The notes under the pieces were generated by a model. That model made no database searches. It was not told the origin of the DNA and was given only the letters and a program-made list of their open reading frames with translations. A program made the translations under genes and the position numbers. Below are positions 30,637-39,212 of a stretch of DNA of 64,000 nucleotides, in pieces (within the stretch, counting starts at the first letter, position 1; each line of letters starts with the position of its first letter). The stretch is from assembly GCA_900012615.1 (NCBI GenBank), contig LT009756.1:2032484-2096483 (forward strand), given 5' to 3'. This DNA comes from Agrobacterium genomosp. 13 str. CFBP 6927 (GTDB taxonomy: Bacteria > Pseudomonadota > Alphaproteobacteria > Rhizobiales > Rhizobiaceae).

Positions 30637-31827
30637 TCAAAGAAATGCCGGTTTGAAATCCGTGGCATAGGCTTCGTCGCCAATTTCTCCATCAAGCAGC
30701 AGCGCAGCACCCAGCCGCCCGATCTCGTCGGAGCTCTTGGCCGCCGTGCCATTGCCACCGGTCAGAACCGCAATGCGTGGTGATGAGGCGAAGCCGATGG
30801 CGGGGTAGCCGCCCGGCGTCTTGGACACGACGCAGGCAGCCATTGAAATACGCGCACGGTCGATGGACGGCAGCAATGTCCCGATGATATCGGAGAGATG
30901 GTCGCGCACGCTTTCGCATCCACCGGAACGGAACCAGGCGCGAATTTCCGGGTCGCTACTGACAGGTTTGTCGTCGGGATCGCCGCCGATTTTCAGGTAG
31001 AACCTGCCATCGGGATAGCGCACGGGCGGAAGCAGATAGATATGTTTCGTCGTGTCGCTCGGCTCATAGATCAGCGACGGCATACCCGCATATTGCCCCA
31101 GATCCGCTTCATCGACCTCGAAAAAGGCGACCGTGCGTGCATAGACATTGAGAGCAACCGGCTGCGGCAGCAAATCCTTCGTAATCGAAAAACCGCCCGC
31201 CGCCACCAGCACGCGATCTGCAGTGTAAACCGCACCCGAGGCCGTCTCTACCCGTGCGCGACCATCCTCTTCCCGGGTCGAAACAACGATATCGTCGATA
31301 AGCGTCACACCGGCCTTGTCTGCCAGAACGCTCTGGGCCTTCACCAGGGCGCGCGGATTGACGTAACCCGCATTGTCTCTTTCGAACACGCCCTCACAGC
31401 CCGGTTCGAAGGAAAAATAGGGAAAGTCACTTTTCAGGCTCTCATCATCCATCAGTGCCGTGGAGACGCCAAGCCGTTCCGCCGCCTTGAGGACATTGTC
31501 GATAAAGGGATTGTCGCCTCCCCGTTCCGGCCCGACGATCAGGCAGCCGACAGGCGCATAAAACTCCACCCCGCTCCTTGCCGCTATATCGGCGTAACGC
31601 GCAATCGAGCGATTGGCGAGCAAAGCCCAGTCCGCATCGCCGTCGATGGTGCGGGTAATACGCGCTTCATCGTAATGGCTGGCAAAAACACCCTGATGCG
31701 ACGTGATATCGGCAGGCTCGCCGGGGCCGATCAGCGCGACGCCGTCCACCTTTTCCGCCAGATGGCGGGCGGCGGCGGCACCCATCATGCCGCGACCGAC
31801 GACGATATATTTGAAATGCCCCGACAT
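30637..31827 (-). CDS. FAD-dependent oxidoreductase, DAO family (paralogue 1)
   Basis: 396 residues of the D-amino-acid oxidase/sarcosine oxidase-like family. The N-terminal dinucleotide motif is YIVVGRGMMGAAAARHL (a GxGxxG variant) and the C-terminal FAD segment is VAVLTGGNGTAAKSSDEIG (partial). The ATG at 31827 has GAGGGCGGC upstream. It is a tandem duplicate of the next upstream gene, with matching beginnings and ends (about half the N-terminal residues identical by eye). Substrates are probably amines or amino acids, but no residue here fixes which. Confidence 0.85.
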   Translation of the reverse strand: MSGHFKYIVVGRGMMGAAAARHLAEKVDGVALIGPGEPADITSHQGVFASHYDEARITRTIDGDADWALLANRSIARYADIAARSGVEFYAPVGCLIVGPERGGDNPFIDNVLKAAERLGVSTALMDDESLKSDFPYFSFEPGCEGVFERDNAGYVNPRALVKAQSVLADKAGVTLIDDIVVSTREEDGRARVETASGAVYTADRVLVAAGGFSITKDLLPQPVALNVYARTVAFFEVDEADLGQYAGMPSLIYEPSDTTKHIYLLPPVRYPDGRFYLKIGGDPDDKPVSSDPEIRAWFRSGGCESVRDHLSDIIGTLLPSIDRARISMAACVVSKTPGGYPAIGFASSPRIAVLTGGNGTAAKSSDEIGRLGAALLLDGEIGDEAYATDFKPAFL

Positions 31828-31886
31828 GCCGCCCTCTTCATCCGCTCTGTTCAGTCGCAATCTTGTAGCCGCTCCACAGAAGGATG

Positions 31887-33074
31887 TCAGATAAAAACCG
31901 GCGACATTTCGGCGGCAAAATCATTCTCGGTCAGCTGGCCATCCAGAAGCAGCACCGCACCCAGCCGTCCGATCTCGTCCGACGACTTGGCCGAAACGAA
32001 ATTGCCGCCGGTGAGAACCGCAATATTGGAGGATTGTGTATAGCCGATATAGGGATAACCGCTGCGGGTGATAGAGGCGACACAGGAACCGGATGTCACG
32101 GGGCAACTTGCAAGTTCCGGCATCAACGACAGCGCCCGTTTTTTCAGAAACTCGACCTCGTCTGGCATGCCGTCCGAATGGAACCAGTCGACCGCCTCGG
32201 CCAGCGTTTCGAGCCTGCCCTTTTCGCTTTCACCGCCGATCTTCAGATAGACCTTGCCGTCGGGGTAGCGCACGGGCGGAAGAATATAGACGATATCGTC
32301 CTCAGTCTCCGCCAGCACGATGGTCGAGGGCATGCCGCCGAAAAGGCCCTGCCTTGCGTCATCAAGTTCGAAAAAGGCGATGGTGCGGCCCGTCGCCGCC
32401 ATATCGACTGGCGACGGCAGAAGATCGGCCATGTTGGTGAAACCGCCCGCTGCGACGATGACCTTTTCAGCGGTGTGCACGGCCCCTTCCCGGGTCGAAA
32501 CCTCCACACCCTTGGAGGTATCGCGAATATGCGCCACCGTCTCGCGCACCAGCCGCGCGCCCTGTGCCCCGGCAATGGTGCATTGGGCCTTCACCAGGGC
32601 GCGTGGATTGACGTGACCGGCATTGCGCGCCTCGAAATAACCGTTGTGATCAGCAGGCAGTGAAAACATCGGGAAGCGACCGGCAAGCCCGCCGCTGCCG
32701 ATCGTTTCCACACCAAGATCAAGACGGCCCGCTGCGGAAAGCGCGCGCGACACATAGTCTCCGGCAAGCCCCTTGCCGTTTCCGGAAAACAGGCAGCCCG
32801 CTTCGGTGAAGAAACGGATGCCGCTTTTTGCCTCGATTTCCGCATAGCGCCGGATGGAGCGTTGCGCGAGCTCTGCCCAGACCGGATCGCCATCGAAGCC
32901 ACGCGTAATCCGCGCCTCATCATAGTGGCTTGAAAATACACCGGTATGAGCCCTGCGATTGGCGGGCTCGGCAGGTCCGATCAGCGCCACGCCATCCGTT
33001 TGCGCCGAAAGGTGCCGCGCCGCCGCCGCACCCATCATTCCAGCCCCGACCACGATATATTTGAAATCCGGCAT
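31887..33074 (-). CDS. FAD-dependent oxidoreductase, DAO family (paralogue 2)
   Basis: 395 residues, same architecture as the following gene: YIVVGAGMMGAAAARHL at the start (canonical GxGxxG) and AVLTGGNFVSAKSSDEIGRL near the end. The shared GVFxSHYDEARITR block (about residues 47-60) suggests a common active-site environment. The 59-base gap to paralogue 1 suggests one transcript. A methylated amine or amino acid is the likely substrate class, by family only. Confidence 0.85.
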   Translation of the reverse strand: MPDFKYIVVGAGMMGAAAARHLSAQTDGVALIGPAEPANRRAHTGVFSSHYDEARITRGFDGDPVWAELAQRSIRRYAEIEAKSGIRFFTEAGCLFSGNGKGLAGDYVSRALSAAGRLDLGVETIGSGGLAGRFPMFSLPADHNGYFEARNAGHVNPRALVKAQCTIAGAQGARLVRETVAHIRDTSKGVEVSTREGAVHTAEKVIVAAGGFTNMADLLPSPVDMAATGRTIAFFELDDARQGLFGGMPSTIVLAETEDDIVYILPPVRYPDGKVYLKIGGESEKGRLETLAEAVDWFHSDGMPDEVEFLKKRALSLMPELASCPVTSGSCVASITRSGYPYIGYTQSSNIAVLTGGNFVSAKSSDEIGRLGAVLLLDGQLTENDFAAEMSPVFI

Positions 33075-33197
33075 GCCATGCTCCGTATCAGATTTATTCC
33101 TGACTACAGCATGCGGGCATGAACCGGAATCGATTTCCGCAAGTCCGAACCATGTGGCGCGGGAATCTGAAAGATTGCGGCGGGCTTGGCAAAGACC

Positions 33198-33737
33198 TCA
33201 GCTGGCCAGAAGCGCCTGCACCTTGCCGCAATAACGCTTTGACACCGGGTTCATGCGCGTGGCGCCATGGCCGGCATTGTAACGCAGGATCGTGCTGCAA
33301 ACCTCGCCGCCGCCCAGCTGATGGGCGGTCGCCAGATATTGCATGCCCCAGCGAATATTGGTCTCGGGATCATAAAGAGCCTTGGTCGTGCCACGAAAGC
33401 CCATCATGCGCGCCGTTGCCGGCTTGATCTGCATCAGCCCGACCTCGCCTGCGCTGCCGCGGGCCTTGGGATTGAACTTGCTTTCCACAGAAACGACCGC
33501 ATGCGCCAGATTGGTGGGAACGCCGTAACGCTTGGCATATTTGACGATCAGATCGGAATAATCATTCTTGAGCGACGAAGGCAGACTCTTTTCCGGAATG
33601 GGATAACCGGGTTTGCGGAAGAAGGTCTCCAGCGTCACGGTCTTGGTCTTGACGTCCTCGTCTTTGGCAAAAGCAATCCCCGCCTGCGAAACGAGCATAG
33701 CAACGCCCGCTGCGACAGCAACAAAAACTCTGTTCAT
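33198..33737 (-). CDS. Secreted SLT-type lytic transglycosylase
   Basis: 179 residues with a signal peptide (MNRVFVAVAAGVAMLVSQAGIAFA, in pieces, cut after AFA) and a compact lysozyme-like SLT domain. The catalytic Glu is in HAVVSVESKFNP, followed by GSAGEVGLMQIKPATARMMG and NIRWGMQYLA, the three family motifs. It would cleave peptidoglycan glycan strands in the periplasm giving 1,6-anhydro ends. First of several wall-cleaving genes in the next 10 kb. Confidence 0.93.
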   Translation of the reverse strand: MNRVFVAVAAGVAMLVSQAGIAFAKDEDVKTKTVTLETFFRKPGYPIPEKSLPSSLKNDYSDLIVKYAKRYGVPTNLAHAVVSVESKFNPKARGSAGEVGLMQIKPATARMMGFRGTTKALYDPETNIRWGMQYLATAHQLGGGEVCSTILRYNAGHGATRMNPVSKRYCGKVQALLAS

Positions 33738-33773
33738 ATGCTGAAAAAGTCTCCAGATCGGATAACCGGAACA

Positions 33774-33866
33774 ATGAAACGATACAAATGTCCAGCGTGC
33801 GGAAAGTCGATCACGACCTTCCGAAGTCCAGTCTCCTTGATTGATATTGACGGTAAGTTCCCCTGA
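33774..33866 (+). CDS. Possible 30-residue protein with CPxC zinc-knuckle
   Basis: Short frame starting ATGAAACGATACAAATG, translating to MKRYKCPACGKSITTFRSPV and ten more residues. The CPAC-G pair looks like half of a zinc ribbon, but a second pair is missing. A weak CCGGAACA precedes the ATG. It is divergent from the SLT gene. May be a remnant or non-coding; low confidence. Confidence 0.25.
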   Translation: MKRYKCPACGKSITTFRSPVSLIDIDGKFP

Positions 33867-33984
33867 AGAACAGCACCGCGTCCAGTGCTGTTCTTAGACT
33901 TCCTCAATGCGGATTAACTGTGGCACGACAAAAAAAGCGACTTGAAGGGCCCGAAAGCAGGGAACTATTTTCCAGAATTCGCGT

Positions 33985-34752
33985 TTAAGCGGCCGAAAAT
34001 TTCGGCAGGCTGGCAATCAACCGGTGAAGCGTGTCGATGGTGGAAAAATCCGCTATGCCATCCACCAGCGCCGGGCGGAAATGCCGCTGGAAGGCGGCAA
34101 CCGCACCCTCCGTCTTCTCACAATAAGCGCCTGTTATTTCAACGCCGTATCCGTATATGGACAGCATCGATTGCAACGCTTCCACCGGCTGGCCATGATC
34201 ACCGCGCTGGAAAAAGCGTCCGCCGCGTATCGGCGCGGGTTCAACCCAATGGCCGACACCGTGCTGCGACAGGATGTCCCACGGAAACTTTTCACCCGGA
34301 TCGACCTTGCGGATCGGCGCTACATCCGAATGCGCAAGCACCCTTTCAGGGGCGATATTCCAGCGCTGGCCGCAATCGCGACACAATTCAATGACGGCGG
34401 CCACCTGTTTTTCCGGAAATTCCGGCAGTCCGCCGGGATGACCCTGATTGGCGATTTCAATGCCGATTGAGCGGGAATTGATGTCTTCATCGCCCGCCCA
34501 GGTGCTTTTGCCCGCATGCCAGGCACGGCGGGTTTCAGCAACCATCTGAATGACGCGCCCGTCCTCGAAGACGAAATAATGGCTGGAGACCTGGCTTTCG
34601 GGATTGCAGAGCCACGAAAGAGCGCCATCGGCGGTCGTCATGCCGGTATAATGCAGGAGAATGATATCCGGGCCTGCCACGCCTTGTCTTTCGCCATGGT
34701 TGGGCGAAGGCGCAACGGCTGCGCCCTTGAAATCCGGCAGAAATTCACTCAT
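33985..34752 (-). CDS. N-acetylmuramoyl-L-alanine amidase (AmpD/AmiD type) with peptidoglycan-binding domain
   Basis: 255 residues: an Amidase_2 zinc domain (about 20-165) with zinc ligands in LLHYTGM (His), AWHAGKS and LAHSDVAPIRKVDPG (His and Asp), then a PG_binding_1 domain (about 185-245, VEALQSMLSIYGYGVEITG). No signal peptide is seen, so it may act in the cytoplasm on recycled anhydro-muropeptides like AmpD, although the domain order resembles AmiD. It starts within the last codons of the DjlA-like gene (four-base overlap). Confidence 0.92.
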   Translation of the reverse strand: MSEFLPDFKGAAVAPSPNHGERQGVAGPDIILLHYTGMTTADGALSWLCNPESQVSSHYFVFEDGRVIQMVAETRRAWHAGKSTWAGDEDINSRSIGIEIANQGHPGGLPEFPEKQVAAVIELCRDCGQRWNIAPERVLAHSDVAPIRKVDPGEKFPWDILSQHGVGHWVEPAPIRGGRFFQRGDHGQPVEALQSMLSIYGYGVEITGAYCEKTEGAVAAFQRHFRPALVDGIADFSTIDTLHRLIASLPKFSAA

Positions 34753-35489
34753 GCGACGCGGCGTTCTTTCTCGATGGCCGCATAGGCGGCATTGAGAGCC
34801 GCCATACGCTCATTCGCGGCGGCATGCAATTCCATCGGCACGCCGCGTGCGATGAGCTTGTCCGGATGATGCTCGGCGACCAGCGAACGGTAACGCTTGC
34901 GAATATCCAGAAAGTCGTCCGAGGGCGAAACGCCAAGCACGCGGTAGGGATCGCGCCCATCCATGTGAACGTGCCGCGCCATGATCGTTTCGAAGTGATC
35001 GTCGGTGATATGGAAGATTTCCGCGATACGGCCGAGGAAAGCCAGTTCCCGCTCGTGGATCAGCCCGTCAGCCTTGGCGATGTGGAACAGACCGTCGATG
35101 ACGCTTTCCAGCATCTCGCAATTGTCATGGCCGGAACCGCAAAGACCGGCAAGACGCTCGGCATAGGCCTCATAACCGGCAACGTCCTGTCGCGCGAGAT
35201 TATAAAGACGCGCAACGTTTCTCGCTTCTTCTTCGGGAAAGTCGAAAATCTGCCGGAAAGCGCGCACCTCGGCATCGTTGACGACACCATCGGCCTTCGC
35301 CATCTTTGCGGAGAGTGCGATGATTGCAACCGAGAATGAAACCTTGCGGCGGGTCTCCGGATCTCCCTCGAAGAGGGTGCGGATAGCTTCCACCACGCGT
35401 CCGAGCGCGCCACCTGCCGCGTCGCCGATTGCGCCGAGCAGTCGCTCCCACAGGGATGAAATTTGCAGACAGGCGAAATCGAACATCAT
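34749..35489 (-). CDS. TerB/DnaJ-domain protein (DjlA-like co-chaperone)
   Basis: About 246 residues: a TerB-like helical domain in the middle (FSVAIIALSAKMAKADGVVNDAEVRAF) and a C-terminal J domain (DPYRVLGVSPSDDFLDIRKRYRSLVAEHHPDKL) with the HPD motif that stimulates DnaK. This two-domain order matches DjlA, usually membrane-anchored; here the N terminus shows no convincing helix. Start uncertain: ATGs at 35501, 35489 and 35486 all have weak ribosome sites, and a TTG at 35537 is unlikely. Confidence 0.85.
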   Translation of the reverse strand: MMFDFACLQISSLWERLLGAIGDAAGGALGRVVEAIRTLFEGDPETRRKVSFSVAIIALSAKMAKADGVVNDAEVRAFRQIFDFPEEEARNVARLYNLARQDVAGYEAYAERLAGLCGSGHDNCEMLESVIDGLFHIAKADGLIHERELAFLGRIAEIFHITDDHFETIMARHVHMDGRDPYRVLGVSPSDDFLDIRKRYRSLVAEHHPDKLIARGVPMELHAAANERMAALNAAYAAIEKERRVA

Positions 35490-35807
35490 GACGCCAAGCA
35501 TGACGGCATATCGCCGTGAATGCAATATGTCCGGCAACGCCGCGGCATTAACTTTTATTCATCTTTGCGACAGTTCTGCTTCAGGAACAAGAGCGCGGCA
35601 AACGACGCGGCCTCGGTTTTCCACAGGCTGGCAGGACACGGCGCCTGCGATGCGGATTGAAACGATTATATTCGACCTCTTTCCTCAAGCCGCTGAAAAA
35701 CCGCGAGAAATCGCCGTTTTTCTTGATAAATTCACTTTACACCTACACGCTGCTGTCGCATCCATTTGCCAGACATGTCTTTGGATTTATGCAAAAGGAG
35801 AGCCATG
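35490..35807. other. 318-base divergent promoter region of the DjlA-like gene and pfp
   Basis: No gene recognised. The only notable element is the AAAGGAG ribosome site of pfp at 35794-35800. Confidence 0.5.
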
Positions 35808-37019
35808 ATGGCCAAACAGAAAGTCGCAATGCTGACCGCGGGTGGCCTTGCTCCCTGTCTCTCTTCCGCCGTTGGCGGCCTGATCGAGCGCTACAGCGAC
35901 ATTGCGCCTGAGATCGACATCGTGGCCTATCGCTCCGGTTATCAGGGCGTGCTTCTGGGCGATCGCATCGAGATCACCAGGAACATGCGCGAAAAGGCCC
36001 ATCTGCTGCACCGTTATGGCGGTTCGCCGATCGGCAACAGCCGTGTCAAACTGACCAATGCCGCCGATTGCGCCAAGCGCGGTCTGGTCAAGGAAGGCGA
36101 AAATCCGCTGCGCGTGGCCGCTGAACGGCTGGCCGCTGACGGCATCACCATTCTTCACACCATCGGTGGCGACGACACCAATACGACGGCCGCTGACCTT
36201 GCCGCCTATCTCGGCGCGAATGGTTATAACCTCACCGTCGTCGGCCTGCCAAAGACGGTGGACAATGATGTCGTGCCGATCAGGCAGTCCCTCGGCGCCT
36301 GGACCGCCGCCGAAGTCGGCGCTTCGTTCTTTGACAATGTCAGTAACGAACAGAGCGCTGCCCCGAAGACCTTTGTCATCCACGAAGTCATGGGCCGCCA
36401 TTGCGGCTGGCTGACGGCTGCGACCGCGCGCGCCTATATCCAGAAGACCAGCGGCAACGACTATGTCGAAGGCCTGATGATGAATACGCAGATGAAGAAC
36501 ATCGACGGCATCTATCTGCCCGAAATGGCCTTCGACATCGAGGCGGAGGCCGAGCGCCTCAAGGAGATCATGGACAGGCACGGCTATGTCACGCTGTTCG
36601 TTTCCGAAGGTGCGGGCCTTGATTCGATTGTTGCCGAGCGCGAAGCTTCCGGCGAAGCGGTCAAGCGCGATGCCTTCGGCCACGTGAAGATCGACACCAT
36701 CAATGTCGGCGGCTGGTTCCAGAAGCAATTCGCCAGCCTTATCGGCGCGGAACGTTCCATGGTGCAGAAGTCAGGCTATTTCGCCCGCTCCGCCCCCGCC
36801 AATGGCGATGATCTGCGCCTCATCCAGGGCATGGTCGATCTCGCCGTCGAAAGCGCGCTCAACAAGGTCTCGGGCGTCACCGGTCATGATGAAGACCAGA
36901 ACGGCAAATTGCGGACCATCGAGTTTCCGCGTATCAAGGGCGGAAAGCATTTCGACCTTTCTGCAAAATGGTTTACCGAAGTGATGGAACACGTCGGTCA
37001 ACCGTTCACAGCGGCCTAA
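35808..37019 (+). CDS. pfp: Pyrophosphate-dependent 6-phosphofructokinase
   Basis: Interconverts fructose 6-phosphate and fructose 1,6-bisphosphate using pyrophosphate. Two residues tell it from the ATP enzyme: GGDDT (Asp after GGD instead of Gly) and PKTVDND (Lys where ATP-PFK has Gly). 403 residues from the second of two adjacent ATGs, chosen for its seven-base spacing to AAAGGAG. The group lacks a full Embden-Meyerhof route, so the enzyme probably serves gluconeogenesis or is reversible. Monocistronic or with the LysE-family gene that follows after about 50 bases. Confidence 0.93.
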   Translation: MAKQKVAMLTAGGLAPCLSSAVGGLIERYSDIAPEIDIVAYRSGYQGVLLGDRIEITRNMREKAHLLHRYGGSPIGNSRVKLTNAADCAKRGLVKEGENPLRVAAERLAADGITILHTIGGDDTNTTAADLAAYLGANGYNLTVVGLPKTVDNDVVPIRQSLGAWTAAEVGASFFDNVSNEQSAAPKTFVIHEVMGRHCGWLTAATARAYIQKTSGNDYVEGLMMNTQMKNIDGIYLPEMAFDIEAEAERLKEIMDRHGYVTLFVSEGAGLDSIVAEREASGEAVKRDAFGHVKIDTINVGGWFQKQFASLIGAERSMVQKSGYFARSAPANGDDLRLIQGMVDLAVESALNKVSGVTGHDEDQNGKLRTIEFPRIKGGKHFDLSAKWFTEVMEHVGQPFTAA

Positions 37020-37070
37020 TTTTACGATAGGCTAATTAATGCGGTGACAGGGAGGGCAAGGAGGAAGAGA

Positions 37071-37706
37071 ATGTCTGGACAGGCCTGGCTGATTTTTTGT
37101 GCAGCATGTGCCGTTGTGTTCGCACTTCCCTCTCCCCTTGTATTCTCTGTCGCTTCCTATGCCTGCGTCCGCGGCAGGAAAACGATCCTCGCCTCCGTCA
37201 GCGGCGGAGCGCTCGGTATCGTCACGGCCATGACGATTTCGGCCATTCCCGTGGCCGGGCTGGCTTATTTACCGCAATCCTTTCTCGACATCGTTCAATG
37301 GGCCGGTATCGGCTGGCTGATGCTGTTCCTGTTATGGACCTTTGCCACGCCGGCCGCACAGGCCGCCAATGCCGATAACGACAACCTGCCAGGCAAATCA
37401 TGGAGCGGTGTTTTCCGTGACTGTTACGCCATTGCCGCGTTGCGCCCGCGCTATTTCGCATTGTTTCTGGCGCTCTTACCCCAGTTTGTTTCGACCTCCG
37501 GCAATGCCATCGAAACATTCGCCACCGCGCAGGCCGTAATCCTCGTGATGGCCATTGTCGTTCTGGCGATGCAGGCGCTGTTTTTCGGCTCCACGCTGGC
37601 ACTGGTGCGCCGTATGTCCGGCAATAAAAAAATCCGGCCGAAATACCGCACCCACTTCATTTCCGGCCGCGCCGTCAGCGCCGGATACAGGCGAATCGCG
37701 GCCTGA
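37071..37706 (+). CDS. LysE-family transporter-like protein
   Basis: 211 residues with about six hydrophobic segments. The start MSGQAWLIFCAACAVVFALPSPLVFSVASYA (in part) has PSPLV where LysE members have PGP, and LRPRYFALFLALLPQFV corresponds to the family's NPK region; it is thus a divergent LysE/RhtB member. The ATG at 37071 follows GGAGGAAGAG. Substrate unknown. Contrast with the canonical member at 832. Confidence 0.8.
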   Translation: MSGQAWLIFCAACAVVFALPSPLVFSVASYACVRGRKTILASVSGGALGIVTAMTISAIPVAGLAYLPQSFLDIVQWAGIGWLMLFLLWTFATPAAQAANADNDNLPGKSWSGVFRDCYAIAALRPRYFALFLALLPQFVSTSGNAIETFATAQAVILVMAIVVLAMQALFFGSTLALVRRMSGNKKIRPKYRTHFISGRAVSAGYRRIAA

Positions 37707-37842
37707 AAAACCGCCTGGAAACCGGGGTGCCACGTCCCGGCTTGCCGCTATCCTTACAATAGGTTAATGAAGGCTCGACGGGACACTGCCTGCTTCGCTT
37801 GACGCGGGGGTATCGAGAGACAGGCATAACGAAGGCGGCAAC

Positions 37843-38931
37843 ATGCGAAATTCGGGCAAATTCCGCGGAAGAAGTGCAGTTCTTCTGTCTTCCACCGTGG
37901 GCCTCGCACTGGCATTGGCTGGATGCACAAGTGTCGAATATACCGCCAAGGAAGGGCCGGATGGCCCAAAAATCGCGGCAGTAAACCCCACTGCCACTCC
38001 TGCACAGGCATCGACTCAGCCGGTAACGGCCGACGCGGCAGCAGGCGTGACGCCCGCCGTACCGACAACACAGACGGCAGACACCGCAACCGCTCCACAA
38101 GCCGCTACGCTTCCCACCGCCGTCGCCGTCAAGGGCGGCCGCGTGGCACTGCCGCCGGCTTCTGAAATCGCCGCGGCGGCGGCAATCGCCGCCCAGATGC
38201 AGCCGCAACAGCAACCGGCAGAGATGGCGCAGGCGACGGTGACGACATCCGCGCCGACCACGGCTGCTGCTCTCGCACCGCATGCCACGACACCGGCAGC
38301 CGCCGCCATCGAGACAGCCGGAGCCGCAGCGCAAACGCCGGCCCACAACGCCGCCGCCGATCTGCCCCAGGTCGTCGCCGTCAAGGGCAGCTTCCCACCC
38401 GCACCGCCGCCACCCGGTACACCGTCGATCGGCACCGAGCTGACGGCTGAACGCAAGGTCATTCCGCTGCCGAAACCTGACAGCACGGTTCTCGCTTATG
38501 CCGCCGGCCCCACCAACGCCGCCCTTGCCGCCATCCGGCAGAATGAAACGGTGACGGCGCCTCTCAAGTCGGCACCGGCCGGACGCGAAAAGCTGAGCGG
38601 CCTGATTTCGAAATATGCGGTGATGTATAATGTGCCGGAAGATCTGGTGCACCGCGTGGTCCAGCGTGAAAGCATGTACAATCCCGGCGCTTATAATGGC
38701 GGCCACTTCGGCCTGATGCAGATCAAGCACGCCACGGCCCGCTCCATGGGTTTTGATGGCCCCGCTTCCGGCCTGTTCGATGCCGAAACAAACCTCAAAT
38801 ATGCCGTCAAATATCTTCGCGGCGCATGGCTGGTGGCCGACAGCAACCGCGACAATGCGGTTCGGCTTTATGCACGCGGTTATTATTACGACGCCAAGCG
38901 CAAGGGCATGCTGCACGTTCTGCGCAAGTGA
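37843..38931 (+). CDS. Lytic transglycosylase lipoprotein with long Ala/Thr/Pro-rich linker
   Basis: 362 residues. The signal peptide ends in the lipobox LAGC (about residues 26-29), so the mature protein is lipid-anchored. Residues about 40-220 are an Ala/Thr/Pro/Val-rich, probably disordered stretch with two similar VVAVKG/AVAVKG blocks. The C-terminal SLT domain has catalytic Glu in HRVVQRESMYNPG, then GGHFGLMQIKHATARSMGF and NLKYAVKYLRGAW. The linker may let the enzyme reach the wall from the outer membrane. Confidence 0.92.
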   Translation: MRNSGKFRGRSAVLLSSTVGLALALAGCTSVEYTAKEGPDGPKIAAVNPTATPAQASTQPVTADAAAGVTPAVPTTQTADTATAPQAATLPTAVAVKGGRVALPPASEIAAAAAIAAQMQPQQQPAEMAQATVTTSAPTTAAALAPHATTPAAAAIETAGAAAQTPAHNAAADLPQVVAVKGSFPPAPPPPGTPSIGTELTAERKVIPLPKPDSTVLAYAAGPTNAALAAIRQNETVTAPLKSAPAGREKLSGLISKYAVMYNVPEDLVHRVVQRESMYNPGAYNGGHFGLMQIKHATARSMGFDGPASGLFDAETNLKYAVKYLRGAWLVADSNRDNAVRLYARGYYYDAKRKGMLHVLRK

Positions 38932-38995
38932 CTGCCTAAGAACCCCGCTGGTTCAGAAAACACCTGAACTTTCGATGCAGGTGCAAAGCTCTCCA

Positions 38996-39110
38996 CCGTC
39001 ATGCCGGACTTGATCCGGCATCCAGCCACGGCGCGTCTGCGCCGTGAAAGGATTGTCCTGTGATCAAGGGCTTGATCCCGCTGCCCCCCAAATCTAGTCC
39101 GGGGTGACGG
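38996..39110. repeat. Intergenic palindromic repeat, copy 1
   Basis: About 115 bases bounded by CCGTCATGCCGG and its near-complement CCGGGGTGACGG, with inner palindromes (ATGCCGGACTTGATCCGGCAT split around TT) and GGCGCGTCTGCGCC. Reverse complementing it gives a close match to 52702-52815. It lies between the SLT lipoprotein and btaA and contains no gene. It has the look of the mosaic repeats (RIME-like) of Rhizobiales. Confidence 0.85.
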
Positions 39111-39151
39111 AGTGGGGTGACTTCATCAAATAGATCGGCACCCACAGCCCC

Positions 39152-39169
39152 TGTCATCAAACTGTAGCG
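39152..39169 (+). promoter_or_regulatory. PHO box upstream of btaA (PhoB site)
   Basis: CTGTCAT, four bases, CTGTAGC: the first half matches the PhoB consensus fully and the second five of seven, with the required 11-base repeat period. It is 44-61 bases upstream of the btaA ATG, right for a PhoB-activated promoter. Betaine lipid synthesis in Rhizobiaceae is known to be induced by phosphate starvation through PhoB. Confidence 0.8.
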
Positions 39170-39184
39170 TCACGGCTGTAGACG

Positions 39185-39204
39185 CCTCTCAATCGACTGA
39201 GAGG
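39185..39204 (+). promoter_or_regulatory. Hairpin covering the btaA ribosome binding site
   Basis: CCTCTCA and TGAGAGG form a perfect seven-base stem with a six-base loop, burying GAGAGG just before the btaA ATG. Whether it exists in the mRNA depends on the transcription start, which the PHO box would place near 39190, inside the left arm. Confidence 0.4.
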
Positions 39205-39212
39205 TGGAACAT

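Noticed and set aside
30099-30670. Several short open frames on both strands
   Set aside because: They fall within rnpB, whose conserved sequence and terminal helix explain the region.
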